A DNA stretch of 64,000 nucleotides from Flavobacterium sp. 270 (GTDB lineage: Bacteria > Bacteroidota > Bacteroidia > Flavobacteriales > Flavobacteriaceae): positions 1 through 64,000 of the forward strand of contig NZ_SODM01000003.1 in NCBI RefSeq assembly GCF_004368785.1. Reading direction: 5' to 3'. The position numbers and the translations under genes are program-made. Below are positions 26,775 to 35,154 of the stretch, piece after piece. A model generated the notes under the pieces. It was not told where the DNA came from. It worked only from the letters and a program-made list of their open reading frames with translations, and made no database searches. Position 1 is the first letter of the stretch. Every line of letters begins with the position of its first letter.

Positions 26775-26866
26775 ATCTAAAATCTAAAAAATATAATAAC
26801 CCATAAGATTTAATTTGAGATTGGAAAAAAAATCTAAAATCTAAAATCTGCAATCTAAAATAATAA
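26775..26866. repeat. AATCTAAAATC-type intergenic repeat array
   Basis: Runs of AATCTAAAATC and TGCAATCTAAAAT fill most of the gap before hisS, in two blocks (about 26774-26793 and 26828-26862) separated by a GGAAAAA-containing spacer. Same word family as at 7895-7960 and 31745-31825. Confidence 0.75.
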
Positions 26867-26871
26867 AGAAG

Positions 26872-28296
26872 ATGGCTTCAAAACCAAGCATACCACAAGG
26901 AACAAGAGATTTTTCGCCAGCAGAGGTGTCAAAACGTCAATATATTATTCAAACCATAAAAAGTAATTTCGAAAAGTTTGGTTTTCAGCCAATCGAAACA
27001 CCTTCGTTTGAAAACTCAGATACTTTGATGGGGAAATACGGTGAAGAAGGAGATCGTTTGATTTTTAAAATATTAAACTCAGGGAATTTTTTCTTCAACA
27101 AGACAAAAATTGAATTACCAGAATCGCTGGAACAATTACAATTAAATTCTGCTGAAACAATTGATATCAACCAAAGAATTGAGCTGAATAAATTTACCGG
27201 AAAAATTTCTGAAAAAGCATTGCGTTACGATTTGACAGTTCCGTTTGCGAGATATGTGGTACAGCACCAAAACGAAATTGAATTTCCTTTTAAAAGATAT
27301 CAAATTCAACCGGTTTGGAGAGCAGACCGTCCGCAAAAAGGACGTTACAGAGAATTTTTTCAATGTGATGCCGATGTTGTAGGTTCAAAATCTTTATGGC
27401 AGGAAGTAGAATTAGTACAATTGTACGATACTGTTTTTACTTCTTTAGGTTTAGAAGGCGTAACAATAAAAATCAACAACAGAAAAATATTATCTGGAAT
27501 CGCAGAAGTTATCGGCGCTTCAGATAAATTAATTGATTTTACAGTTGCTTTAGACAAACTGGATAAAATTGGAGAAGACGGAGTAAAAAAAGAAATGATC
27601 GAAAAAGGAATTGCAGAAGAAGCTTTAGTAAAAGTACAGCCTCTGTTTAATTTCACTGGAACATTTGCAGATAAAATTACACAGCTTTCAGATTTACTTG
27701 CTTCATCAGAAGTTGGAATGAAAGGTGTTGAAGAACTTAAATTTATCTGTGATAATGTAGCGACTTTAGGATTGTCAACTGCGATTTTAGATCTTGATGT
27801 TACTTTGGCTCGTGGTTTAAATTATTATACAGGAGCAATTTTTGAAGTTGCGGCGCCAAAAACTGTTTCAATTGGTTCAATCGGCGGTGGCGGAAGATAC
27901 GATGATTTGACTGGTATTTTTGGATTAAAAAATATGAGCGGTGTCGGAATCTCTTTTGGCTTAGATCGTATTTATTTGGTTTTAGAAGAATTACAGTTGT
28001 TTCCTGAAACTGTTGCAGCAACTTCTAAAGCTTTATTTATCAATTACGGAGATGCAGAAGCGTTGTACGCATCGCAGGCAATTCAGAAATTGAGAAAAGA
28101 AAATATAAAAGTAGAATTATATCCAGACAATGTAAAAGTTGGAAAACAATTTCAATACGCAGACAAACGTCTAATTCCGTTTGCTGTAATTGCTGGAGAT
28201 AATGAAATTGCTTCAAATTCTTATTCGCTTAAAAATTTAGTAAGCGGAGAACAAATTTCTGTAGATTTTGAAGGATTGAAAAATGCATTGATTTAA
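26872..28296 (+). CDS. hisS: Histidyl-tRNA synthetase
   Basis: Class II aminoacyl-tRNA synthetase charging tRNA-His. The 474-residue protein shows motif 1 near 12-45 ([20 protein letters not shown]), [13 protein letters not shown] near 117-129, motif 2 [20 protein letters not shown] near 142-161, and the His-specific [14 protein letters not shown] near 310-323. Motif 3 is in [14 protein letters not shown] near 358-371, followed by the anticodon-binding domain from about 380. Longer than many bacterial HisRS (about 420) because of an insert near 55-110, as seen in Bacteroidota. Monocistronic. Confidence 0.97.
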   Translation: MASKPSIPQGTRDFSPAEVSKRQYIIQTIKSNFEKFGFQPIETPSFENSDTLMGKYGEEGDRLIFKILNSGNFFFNKTKIELPESLEQLQLNSAETIDINQRIELNKFTGKISEKALRYDLTVPFARYVVQHQNEIEFPFKRYQIQPVWRADRPQKGRYREFFQCDADVVGSKSLWQEVELVQLYDTVFTSLGLEGVTIKINNRKILSGIAEVIGASDKLIDFTVALDKLDKIGEDGVKKEMIEKGIAEEALVKVQPLFNFTGTFADKITQLSDLLASSEVGMKGVEELKFICDNVATLGLSTAILDLDVTLARGLNYYTGAIFEVAAPKTVSIGSIGGGGRYDDLTGIFGLKNMSGVGISFGLDRIYLVLEELQLFPETVAATSKALFINYGDAEALYASQAIQKLRKENIKVELYPDNVKVGKQFQYADKRLIPFAVIAGDNEIASNSYSLKNLVSGEQISVDFEGLKNALI

Positions 28297-28317
28297 TAAT
28301 CAGATTAAAAGATTTGT

Positions 28318-28418
28318 TTAACGCAGATTTTGCAAATTTTAGCAGATTAAATTTGATTTTTCTAATTTTAAAAAATCTGTGCAAATCAGCTTAAATCTTT
28401 TTAAATCTGCGTGAAATA
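28318..28418. repeat. CGCAGATTTT-type imperfect inverted repeat
   Basis: The left arm begins TTAACGCAGATTTTGCAAAT (from 28319). The right arm ends TTTTTAAATCTGCGTGAAA (to 28418), with internal AATCTGTGCAAATCAGC. The arms are imperfect complements about 30-40 bases long. It follows hisS and may act as its terminator. Confidence 0.6.
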
Positions 28419-28463
28419 CTTGCTGGGGAAGAAAAAAAGCTTTTAATTTGCCGACCTTAAGCT

Positions 28464-28534
28464 ACGGGCGTAGTTCAAGGGTAGAATAGCGGTCTCCAAA
28501 ACCGTTGATGGGGGTTCGAATCCCTCCGCCCGTG
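28464..28534 (+). tRNA. tRNA-Trp (anticodon CCA)
   Basis: A cloverleaf can be drawn by hand. The acceptor stem is ACGGGCG (28464-28470) with CGCCCGT (28527-28533), discriminator base G. The anticodon stem GCGGT/ACCGT holds loop CTCCAAA, giving anticodon CCA (tryptophan). The T arm is GGGGG-TTCGAAT-CCCTC. The 3' CCA is not encoded. It is followed by a hairpin terminator at 28599-28635. Confidence 0.93.
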
Positions 28535-28598
28535 CAATAAAATATTGTAATGACAAAATAGTTATTGAATATAAAAACTTCGAGTTAAGAAAAAAGCA

Positions 28599-28635
28599 AA
28601 AAAAAGCTTCGTCTGAAATAGGCGAAGCTTTTTTT
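28599..28635 (+). terminator. Terminator after tRNA-Trp
   Basis: Stem AAAAAAGCTTCGTC with GGCGAAGCTTTTTT (one G-T pair) and a 7-base loop, ending in a T tract. Confidence 0.85.
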
Positions 28636-28835
28636 AATATAAGGTAAACTTGAATTAATAATTATTTATAAGGCCGAGGCCAAACCCTTAAATTCAATTT
28701 TGGTGGTAATAAATTTGTTTTTAATTTTGAATCCAAATATAGTTCAAACTAAATCGTAATAGTCTTAAAATTATACTAAATTTTTTGTAGTAAAATCAGT
28801 AAAAAAATAAACCTTTGTTTTTGATAAAGTGACAA

Positions 28836-28868
28836 TTTGACATTTTAAAAGATTTGGCAGTACTTTTG
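28836..28868 (+). promoter_or_regulatory. Bacteroidota promoter for grpE-dnaJ (TTTG, spacer 21, TACTTTTG)
   Basis: TTTG at 28836-28839, then a 21-base spacer, then TACTTTTG at 28861-28868: a full two-part Bacteroidota promoter. It lies 22 bases before the grpE ATG. No CIRCE-type inverted repeat was seen. The region 28640-28830 is otherwise AT-rich with nothing recognised. Confidence 0.75.
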
Positions 28869-28890
28869 CAATCTAAAAGAAAGAATAAAA

Positions 28891-29469
28891 ATGAAGTTTA
28901 AAAATATTTTTAAAAATAAAAGTAATATGACTACGGAAAATACAGAATTCGATCAGGAATTAGATGATGTAACGTTAGAGAACAATGCCAACGGTGAGCA
29001 GTTAATTGTTGAAGAATTAAGTGTTGAAGAGCAATTGGCTCAAGACTTGGCAAAAGAAAAAGATAAGTTTTTGAGATTATTTGCCGAATTTGAAAATTAC
29101 AAAAAAAGAACTTCAAAAGAGCGTATTGATTTATTTAAAACAGCCAATCAAGAAGTTTTGTTAGCAATGCTTCCTGTTTTAGATGATTTTGACAGAGCTA
29201 CTGTAGAAATTAACAAATCTGACGATGAGAATTTGAAAAAAGGAGTAGAGTTAATTCACGAGAAACTAAAAAGCACTTTGGTTGCTAAAGGTTTAGAGCA
29301 AGTTGAAGTAAGAGCGGGAGACGCTTTTAATGCTGATTTTGCTGAAGCAATTACTCAAATTCCTGCACCTTCTGACAAATTGAAAGGTAAGATTGTTGAT
29401 GTTATTGAAAAAGGATACAAATTAGGAGACAAAATTATTCGTTTCCCAAAAGTAGTTATTGGAAACTAA
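28891..29469 (+). CDS. grpE: Nucleotide-exchange factor GrpE
   Basis: Co-chaperone that drives ADP release from DnaK. 192 residues: an acidic N-terminal tail (about 15-45), a long coiled coil at about 45-100 (LAKEKDKFLRLFAEFENYKK), and a C-terminal beta-domain with LEQVEVRAGDAFNADFAEAI near 130-150 and GYKLGDKIIRFPKVVIG at the end. An alternative ATG 12 codons downstream (28927) would also give a full domain. It forms an operon with dnaJ; dnaK is not in the window. Confidence 0.95.
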   Translation: MKFKNIFKNKSNMTTENTEFDQELDDVTLENNANGEQLIVEELSVEEQLAQDLAKEKDKFLRLFAEFENYKKRTSKERIDLFKTANQEVLLAMLPVLDDFDRATVEINKSDDENLKKGVELIHEKLKSTLVAKGLEQVEVRAGDAFNADFAEAITQIPAPSDKLKGKIVDVIEKGYKLGDKIIRFPKVVIGN

Positions 29470-29499
29470 AAAGTGCAAGTAATTTATTCTGAAAGACAC

Positions 29500-29546
29500 T
29501 TTTAAAGTTGGAATTTGGAATTTAAAATTTGGAATCTAACCTAATT
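29500..29546. repeat. GGAATTTGGAATTT-type intergenic repeat
   Basis: TTGGAATTTGGAATTTAAAA followed by TTTGGAATCTAA in the grpE-dnaJ gap. Same word family as at 40767-40855 and 49808-49845. Confidence 0.6.
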
Positions 29547-30656
29547 ATGAAAAAAGATTTTTACGAAATACTTGGCATTTCTAAAGGTGCCGATGCTGCC
29601 GAAATTAAAAAAGCGTATAGAAAAAGTGCGTTAAAATATCACCCGGATAAAAATCCAGGCGACAAAGAGGCAGAAGAAAACTTTAAACTTGCGGCAGAAG
29701 CCTATGAAGTTTTAAGTGATCCGAACAAAAAAGCTAAATACGATCAATACGGACATCAGGCATTTGATGGTTCTGGTGGATTTGGCGGTGGCCACGGCGG
29801 TATGAATATGGATGACATTTTCAGCCAGTTTGGTGACATTTTTGGTGGCGGATTTGGCGGTTTCGGTGGAGGCGGTGGCGGTCCTCGTCGCGCTAAAGGA
29901 AGTAATCTTAGAATTAAAGTGAAATTAACTTTAGAAGAGATTGCAAATGGAGTTGAGAAAAAAGTTAAAGTAAAACGTAAAGTTCAGGCAAAAGGCGCTA
30001 CATACAAAACTTGTACGACTTGTAACGGTCAAGGACAAGTTATGCGTGTAACCAACACCATTTTAGGAAGAATGCAATCTGCATCTACCTGTCCAACTTG
30101 TGGTGGTTCTGGACAAATTCTAGATAAAAAACCTTCTGAGGCAGATGCTCAGGGAATGGTTGTAGAAGACGAAACTGTATCTATCAAAATTCCTGCTGGA
30201 GTTGTTGATGGAATGCAGCTTAAAGTTTCTAACAAAGGTAACGATGCTCCTGGAAACAGTATTCCTGGTGATTTGATTGTTGCAATCGAAGAATTAGAGC
30301 ACGAATTCCTGAAACGTGAAGGTGAAAATGTTCACTTTGATTTATATATCAGTTTCCCAGAAGCAGTTTTGGGAGTTTCTAAAGATATCGAAGCCATCAA
30401 CGGAAAAGTTCGTATTAAATTAGAAGAAGGAATTCAATCTGGAAAAATCTTAAGATTAAAAGGAAAAGGAATTCCAAGCATTAATGGTTACGGAAGTGGT
30501 GATTTATTAGTTCACGTAAATGTTTGGACTCCAAAAACGTTGAATAAAGAGCAAAAGCAATTTTTTGAAAATGCACTAACCGACGAACACTTTGTACCGA
30601 ACCCTGAAAAATCAGAAAAATCATTTTTTGAAAAAGTAAAAGATATGTTTTCATAA
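29547..30656 (+). CDS. dnaJ: Chaperone DnaJ with reduced zinc finger
   Basis: Hsp40 partner of DnaK. I take the ATG at 29547 (MKKDFYEILGISKG), giving 369 residues; an upstream in-frame ATG at 29529 lies in repeat DNA. The J domain covers about 3-68 with HPD near 33-35 (KYHPDKNPG). A glycine/phenylalanine-rich region lies at about 75-115. The zinc region has only two CxxCxGxG-type motifs (CTTCNGQG and CPTCGGSG), where Escherichia coli DnaJ has four. The C-terminal substrate-binding domains and KDMFS end are normal. A strong hairpin follows. Confidence 0.96.
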   Translation: MKKDFYEILGISKGADAAEIKKAYRKSALKYHPDKNPGDKEAEENFKLAAEAYEVLSDPNKKAKYDQYGHQAFDGSGGFGGGHGGMNMDDIFSQFGDIFGGGFGGFGGGGGGPRRAKGSNLRIKVKLTLEEIANGVEKKVKVKRKVQAKGATYKTCTTCNGQGQVMRVTNTILGRMQSASTCPTCGGSGQILDKKPSEADAQGMVVEDETVSIKIPAGVVDGMQLKVSNKGNDAPGNSIPGDLIVAIEELEHEFLKREGENVHFDLYISFPEAVLGVSKDIEAINGKVRIKLEEGIQSGKILRLKGKGIPSINGYGSGDLLVHVNVWTPKTLNKEQKQFFENALTDEHFVPNPEKSEKSFFEKVKDMFS

Positions 30657-30688
30657 TCGAGCTTTTTCTTAAATGTTAAAATAGTTTT

Positions 30689-30727
30689 AAAAAACCCATT
30701 CTACAGAAATATAGAATGGGTTTTTTG
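30689..30727 (+). terminator. Terminator of grpE-dnaJ
   Basis: Perfect 15-bp stem (30689-30703 with 30712-30726, core AACCCATTCTA) with an 8-base loop and a T tract. Confidence 0.92.
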
Positions 30728-30818
30728 TTGATTAATAAAAAGTTTCGCTCCGAATTATTTACTTTTACACACGCAGACCACAAAAGGTCAAACTGACGCA
30801 GAAAATTCTAAAAACAGC

Positions 30819-31748
30819 ATGAGCAACTTACTCGAAGTACATAAAGTCGTAAAACAATACGGTGATTATGTAGCGCTTAACGAAGTTTCATTAAATGTAC
30901 CAAAAGGAAGCATTTACGGATTATTAGGTCCTAATGGAGCAGGAAAAACTTCCCTTATCAGAATTATAAACCAGATTACACTGCCAGACAGCGGTGAAGT
31001 AATTTTGGACGGAGAAAAATTACAGCCAAAACACGTGCAGACCATTGGTTATCTTCCCGAAGAAAGAGGTTTGTACAGCTCTATGAAAGTAGGAGAACAA
31101 TGTTTGTATCTGGCACAAATGAAAGGACTTTCTAAAGCCGAAGCCAAACTGCAGTTAGAATATTGGTTTGACCGTTTAGGAATACAAGGATGGTGGAACA
31201 AAAAAATCCAAGAGCTTTCTAAAGGAATGGCACAGAAAATTCAATTTGTTGTTTGTGTTCTTCACAAACCAAAACTATTGATTTTTGACGAGCCTTTTTC
31301 TGGGTTTGATCCTGTAAATGCCAATGTGATAAAAGACGAAATTTTAGCTTTAAAAGAACAAGGTGCAACAATTATTTTCTCGACACACCGAATGGAAAGT
31401 GTAGAAGAACTTTGCGATCATATTGCTTTAATTCATAAATCGAATAAATTAATCGAAGGAAAACTAAGCGATGTAAAACGTCAGTTTAGAAAAAACAGTT
31501 TCGAAGTCGGAATCTTGACAGACAATGTTGAAGGTTTGATGTATGACATTACACAAAAATTTACCGTTTCTCCAGCAAATTTTAAATCTTTAAACGATGA
31601 TTTAAAACTAGACATTCAGATCGGAAACGCTTCGCCAAACGAACTATTAAACGTTCTGACACAACGCGGACAAGTAACACACTTTGTGGAAAAAATTCCA
31701 AGTGTAAACGATATTTTTATTCAAACGGTAACAGAAAACAAAATTTAG
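30819..31748 (+). CDS. ABC transporter ATP-binding protein (NatA-like)
   Basis: A 309-residue ABC ATPase. Walker A GLLGPNGAGKTSLIR near 35-48, signature LSKGMAQKIQFV near 135-146, Walker B LLIFDEPFSGFDP near 155-167, and the switch His in STHRMES near 190. The C-terminal 80 residues form an extra domain with the DUF4162-like layout usual in this exporter group. It pairs with the ABC-2 permease 78 bp downstream. Likely exports an ion, drug or peptide; the substrate is unknown. Confidence 0.92.
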   Translation: MSNLLEVHKVVKQYGDYVALNEVSLNVPKGSIYGLLGPNGAGKTSLIRIINQITLPDSGEVILDGEKLQPKHVQTIGYLPEERGLYSSMKVGEQCLYLAQMKGLSKAEAKLQLEYWFDRLGIQGWWNKKIQELSKGMAQKIQFVVCVLHKPKLLIFDEPFSGFDPVNANVIKDEILALKEQGATIIFSTHRMESVEELCDHIALIHKSNKLIEGKLSDVKRQFRKNSFEVGILTDNVEGLMYDITQKFTVSPANFKSLNDDLKLDIQIGNASPNELLNVLTQRGQVTHFVEKIPSVNDIFIQTVTENKI

Positions 31749-31825
31749 ATTTTAGACTTTAGATTTTAGATTGAAAAACCTAAAATCATAAATCTAAAAT
31801 CAACAATCATAAATCTAAAATAAGA
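31745..31825. repeat. AATCTAAAATC-type intergenic repeat array (imperfect palindrome)
   Basis: TAGATTTTAGACTTTAGATT (left part) faces CTAAAATCATAAATCTAAAA and AATCTAAAATAAG (right part), so the array can fold on itself. It fills the whole gap between the ABC ATPase and permease genes. Confidence 0.75.
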
Positions 31826-31826
31826 A

Positions 31827-33143
31827 ATGAGCATAATTTCATTAATTATAAAAAGAGAATTTATTGCCAAAGTCCGCAATAAATCTTTTGTTGTTATGAC
31901 TTTTTTAAGTCCGTTATTGTTTGTTGCAATAGCAGGATTTATTGGTTATTTGAGTTCGATGAAAGCCGAAACCAAACGAATCGCCATTCATGACGAAACA
32001 GGATTATTTGCCGATGATTTTGTAAAACTCAATAAAAAGGGCGGCGAATACAAATACCTAAATCTCTCTGCAATTGATGTACAAGCGTTAAAAGACAGCA
32101 TTACAAAAGAAGATTTCAGCGGTTTAATTGTTATTCCTAAAACCAATACTTCTAAAGAATTAGAAAGTAAAATTGATTTTATTTCGAATAATAGTCCGAG
32201 TATTTCTTTTATCGAAAATACACAGGATGTTATAGCATCAAAAATTACTAAAATCAATTTAGAGAAAGCAAAACTTGATACGCTTGCGATTCAGAAAGCG
32301 CAGGCAGATGTAAACATACATTTGGCAAAAGCTTCCGGAGAAGAAAGTCTAAAAGGCCTAAACGAAATAAAAATCGGAATTGGCGGTGCCTTCGGATATT
32401 TGATCATGATGTTTATTATCATTTACGGAAACATGGTAATGCGAAGCGTAATCGAAGAAAAAACAAACAGAATTATCGAAATCATTATTTCATCGGTTAA
32501 ACCATTTCAATTAATGATTGGTAAAATCGTCGGAACTTCGCTTGCTGGATTATTACAATTTATAATCTGGGCAATAATTGGCCTTAGTTTAATGTTTGCA
32601 GCTTCAGCATTTTTTGGAGTAAATGTAACACCGACAGCAAGAATTTCTCCAGAATTAATGCATTCTGCGCAACAAGAATTTTCTGGAACAGCACAAATGT
32701 ACATTGCAGAATTATTGAATTTGCCAATTGCAAGTATTCTGTTTGGTTTTATAGTTTATTTTATTGGAGGCTACTTTTTATACAGTTCATTTTATGCCGC
32801 AATTGGCGCCGCTGTAGACAATCAAACCGATTCTCAGCAATTTCTACTGCCTATTATTATGCCATTAATTTTAAGCGTTTATATTGGTTTTTTCACTGTC
32901 GTGAATGATCCACACGGAACTGTAGCCGTTGTATTCTCTATGATTCCGCTAACATCGCCAATTGTAATGCTAATGCGAATTCCGTTTGGAGTGCCGTGGT
33001 GGCAAATTGCGATTTCGGTATCATTATTGTTTGCAACCTTTTTCCTTGTCGTTTGGTTCGCTGCAAAAATCTACCGAGTTGGTATTTTAATGTACGGCAA
33101 AAAACCAACGTGGAAAGAATTGTATAGATGGCTTAAATATTGA
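31827..33143 (+). CDS. ABC-2 type transporter permease (NatB-like)
   Basis: A 438-residue permease with transmembrane segment 1 at about 22-44 (VMTFLSPLLFVAIAGFIGYL), a large extracytoplasmic domain (about 45-180), and five or six C-terminal membrane segments from about 187 to 425. The sequence GNMVMRSVIEEKTNRIIEII near 205-224 is the conserved ABC-2 signature. Partner of the upstream ATPase. The following 106-bp gap holds a CTTAGAACC-type repeat. Confidence 0.9.
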   Translation: MSIISLIIKREFIAKVRNKSFVVMTFLSPLLFVAIAGFIGYLSSMKAETKRIAIHDETGLFADDFVKLNKKGGEYKYLNLSAIDVQALKDSITKEDFSGLIVIPKTNTSKELESKIDFISNNSPSISFIENTQDVIASKITKINLEKAKLDTLAIQKAQADVNIHLAKASGEESLKGLNEIKIGIGGAFGYLIMMFIIIYGNMVMRSVIEEKTNRIIEIIISSVKPFQLMIGKIVGTSLAGLLQFIIWAIIGLSLMFAASAFFGVNVTPTARISPELMHSAQQEFSGTAQMYIAELLNLPIASILFGFIVYFIGGYFLYSSFYAAIGAAVDNQTDSQQFLLPIIMPLILSVYIGFFTVVNDPHGTVAVVFSMIPLTSPIVMLMRIPFGVPWWQIAISVSLLFATFFLVVWFAAKIYRVGILMYGKKPTWKELYRWLKY

Positions 33144-33149
33144 TTTTTG

Positions 33150-33246
33150 AGTTTTTAAGGTTCTGAGTTACTAAGCTGCTAAGTTTTTTTAGCTGCTAAG
33201 TAAAAAGCTCAGAACCTTAGAATCTTAGTAACTTAGAACCTCAAAA
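33150..33246. repeat. CTTAGAACCTTAG-type intergenic repeat array (palindromic)
   Basis: The left part carries AAGGTTCTGAGTTACTAAGC and GCTGCTAAG. The right part carries AGCTCAGAACCTTAGAATCT and TAGTAACTTAGAACCTCAAA, largely complementary to the left. Words repeat about every 10 bases. The same family occurs at 56203-56275, 57570-57604 and 61700-61780. Confidence 0.75.
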
Positions 33247-33249
33247 AGA

Positions 33250-34413
33250 ATGAGTAAAATACTAATTATAGAAGACGAAGCATCAATCAGACGCGTTTTG
33301 GTAAAAATTTTATCAGAAGAAAATGATGCCTATCAAGTAGATGAAGCGGAAGATGGTGTAGCCGGACTTGAAAAAATAAAAAACAACGACTACGATTTGG
33401 TTTTGTGTGATATCAAAATGCCAAAACTAGACGGCGTTGAGGTTTTAGAAGAAGTAAAAAAAATCAAGCCAGAAATTCCGATGGTCATGATCTCAGGTCA
33501 CGGCGATATGGAAACCGCGATTCATACCATGCGTTTAGGAGCTTTTGATTACATCTCAAAACCGCCAGATTTAAACCGTTTATTAAATACAGTTCGTAAT
33601 GCTTTAGACAAAAAACAACTTGTAGTTGAGAATAAAATTCTAAAGAAAAAAGTCAGCAAAAACTACGAAATGATAGGCGAGAGCGAAGGTATTAATCATA
33701 TAAAAGTTATGATTGATAAAGTTGCCCCAACCGAAGCAAGAGTTCTAATTACAGGTCCAAACGGAACTGGTAAAGAATTAGTAGCGCATCAATTGCATGA
33801 AAAAAGCGAGCGTTGTAATTATCCTTTAATTGAAGTAAACTGTGCTGCAATTCCGAGCGAATTAATCGAAAGTGAATTGTTCGGACACGTAAAAGGTGCT
33901 TTTACATCGGCAGTAAAAGATCGCGCCGGAAAGTTTGAAGCTGCAGATAAAGGAACTATTTTCTTAGATGAAATTGGTGATATGAGTCTTTCGGCGCAAG
34001 CCAAAGTATTACGCGCGCTTCAGGAAAGTATGATTACGAGAGTTGGAGCCGAAAAAGATATTAAAGTAGACGTGCGTGTTGTGGCCGCAACCAATAAAGA
34101 TCTAAAAACAGAAATTGCCGAAGGCCGTTTCCGTGAAGATTTATACCACAGATTGGCCGTAATCTTGATAAAAGTACCGCCATTAAACGAAAGACGAGAT
34201 GATATTCCGGCTTTGATTATTCATTTTGCTGAGAAAATTGCTTCAGAGCAAGGAAATTCTGTAAAAGGATTTTCGGCGCAAGCCATAAAATTATTGCAGG
34301 AATACGATTGGACAGGAAATATTCGTGAACTTCGAAATGTAGTAGAAAGATTGATTATCTTAGGAGGAAACGAAATCTCAGAAACGGACGTGAAAATGTT
34401 CGCAAGCAAATAA
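33250..34413 (+). CDS. Sigma-54-dependent response regulator without DNA-binding domain
   Basis: NtrC-type activator of 387 residues. The receiver domain covers 1-120 with phospho-acceptor Asp54 (VLCDIKMPKLDG) and Lys104 (YISKPP). The AAA+ domain covers about 140-370 with Walker A GPNGTGKE at 169-176, the sigma-54 contact loop reading GAFTSA at 216-221 (consensus GAFTGA), and arginine-rich HRLAVILIKVPPLNERRDDI. The protein ends at about residue 387 without the usual C-terminal Fis-type helix-turn-helix. It may act from solution or through a partner. No histidine kinase is adjacent. Confidence 0.88.
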   Translation: MSKILIIEDEASIRRVLVKILSEENDAYQVDEAEDGVAGLEKIKNNDYDLVLCDIKMPKLDGVEVLEEVKKIKPEIPMVMISGHGDMETAIHTMRLGAFDYISKPPDLNRLLNTVRNALDKKQLVVENKILKKKVSKNYEMIGESEGINHIKVMIDKVAPTEARVLITGPNGTGKELVAHQLHEKSERCNYPLIEVNCAAIPSELIESELFGHVKGAFTSAVKDRAGKFEAADKGTIFLDEIGDMSLSAQAKVLRALQESMITRVGAEKDIKVDVRVVAATNKDLKTEIAEGRFREDLYHRLAVILIKVPPLNERRDDIPALIIHFAEKIASEQGNSVKGFSAQAIKLLQEYDWTGNIRELRNVVERLIILGGNEISETDVKMFASK

Positions 34414-34424
34414 TGATGTAATTA

Positions 34425-34466
34425 GGTTGTATCTAAAACCTAAAATCAGAACTCTAAAATTAAAGA
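34425..34466. repeat. Short AATCTAAAATC-type repeat
   Basis: TCTAAAACCTAAAATCAGAA followed by CTCTAAAATTAAAG in the gap between the response regulator and the DEAD-like gene. Confidence 0.55.
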
Positions 34467-35129
34467 ATGAAACTAAAAAAAATAAACGAGAAGCTGCAAG
34501 ACGCATTAATTGAAAATGGTTTAACTGAAGCAAATATGCTGCAACAGGAAACTTTTTCGACTATAAAAAGTGGTGCCGACTGCATTATACTTTCTCCAGC
34601 AGGAACTGGTAAAACGACTACAATTGTGCTTAATGTAATTCAGCAATTGGCTGGAAGTACAGAAGAATCGCCAAGAGCTTTGATTATTGTAGAAGATAAA
34701 CCAAAAGTGTTGGAAATGGTGGAGCTTTTTGCAAAATATGCGAAATACACTAATCTTGAAGTTTACGGTGTGCATGAAAAAGGCGATATGGATTATGATA
34801 AAAACTATATCTCTACCGGAATTGATGTTTTAATTGGAACTCCGGTAAAACTTAATGATATGTTTACAACCGCTGGTTTTAACGTTAACCGTTTAAAAAT
34901 GTTTATTCTGGATGATGCTGATCCAATTTTGAAATTACGTAACGAAACTAAAATTATGCGTATTTCTAATAGTATCGCCAAAGTACAACGTATTGTTTTT
35001 GCAGAAGAATTAACAGAACGTATCGAAATCCTGACTGATAAAATGCTTCTGGAGCCTTACCTTTTTGATATGGATGAAGAAGGAGAAGAAGAACTGGACG
35101 AAGAAGAAGATCAGATTGAAGAGGAATAA
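34467..35129 (+). CDS. Orphan DEAD-box-like N-terminal (RecA1) domain protein
   Basis: A 220-residue protein resembling only the first RecA domain of DEAD-box RNA helicases. Q-motif-like MLQQETF near 24-30, Walker A SPAGTGKTT at 43-51, motif Ib-like GTPVKL near 124-129, and DDAD at 149-152 where helicases have DEAD. Motif III (SAT) is replaced (FAE near 187-189). The second helicase domain is absent and an acidic tail (EEGEEELDEEEDQIEEE) ends the protein. It may be an ATP-dependent RNA-binding switch or a dominant regulator; not an active helicase by itself. The frame is clean, so this is not an obvious truncation. Confidence 0.72.
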   Translation: MKLKKINEKLQDALIENGLTEANMLQQETFSTIKSGADCIILSPAGTGKTTTIVLNVIQQLAGSTEESPRALIIVEDKPKVLEMVELFAKYAKYTNLEVYGVHEKGDMDYDKNYISTGIDVLIGTPVKLNDMFTTAGFNVNRLKMFILDDADPILKLRNETKIMRISNSIAKVQRIVFAEELTERIEILTDKMLLEPYLFDMDEEGEEELDEEEDQIEEE

Positions 35130-35154
35130 ACAATAAGCTGTATTAAAATTTTAT

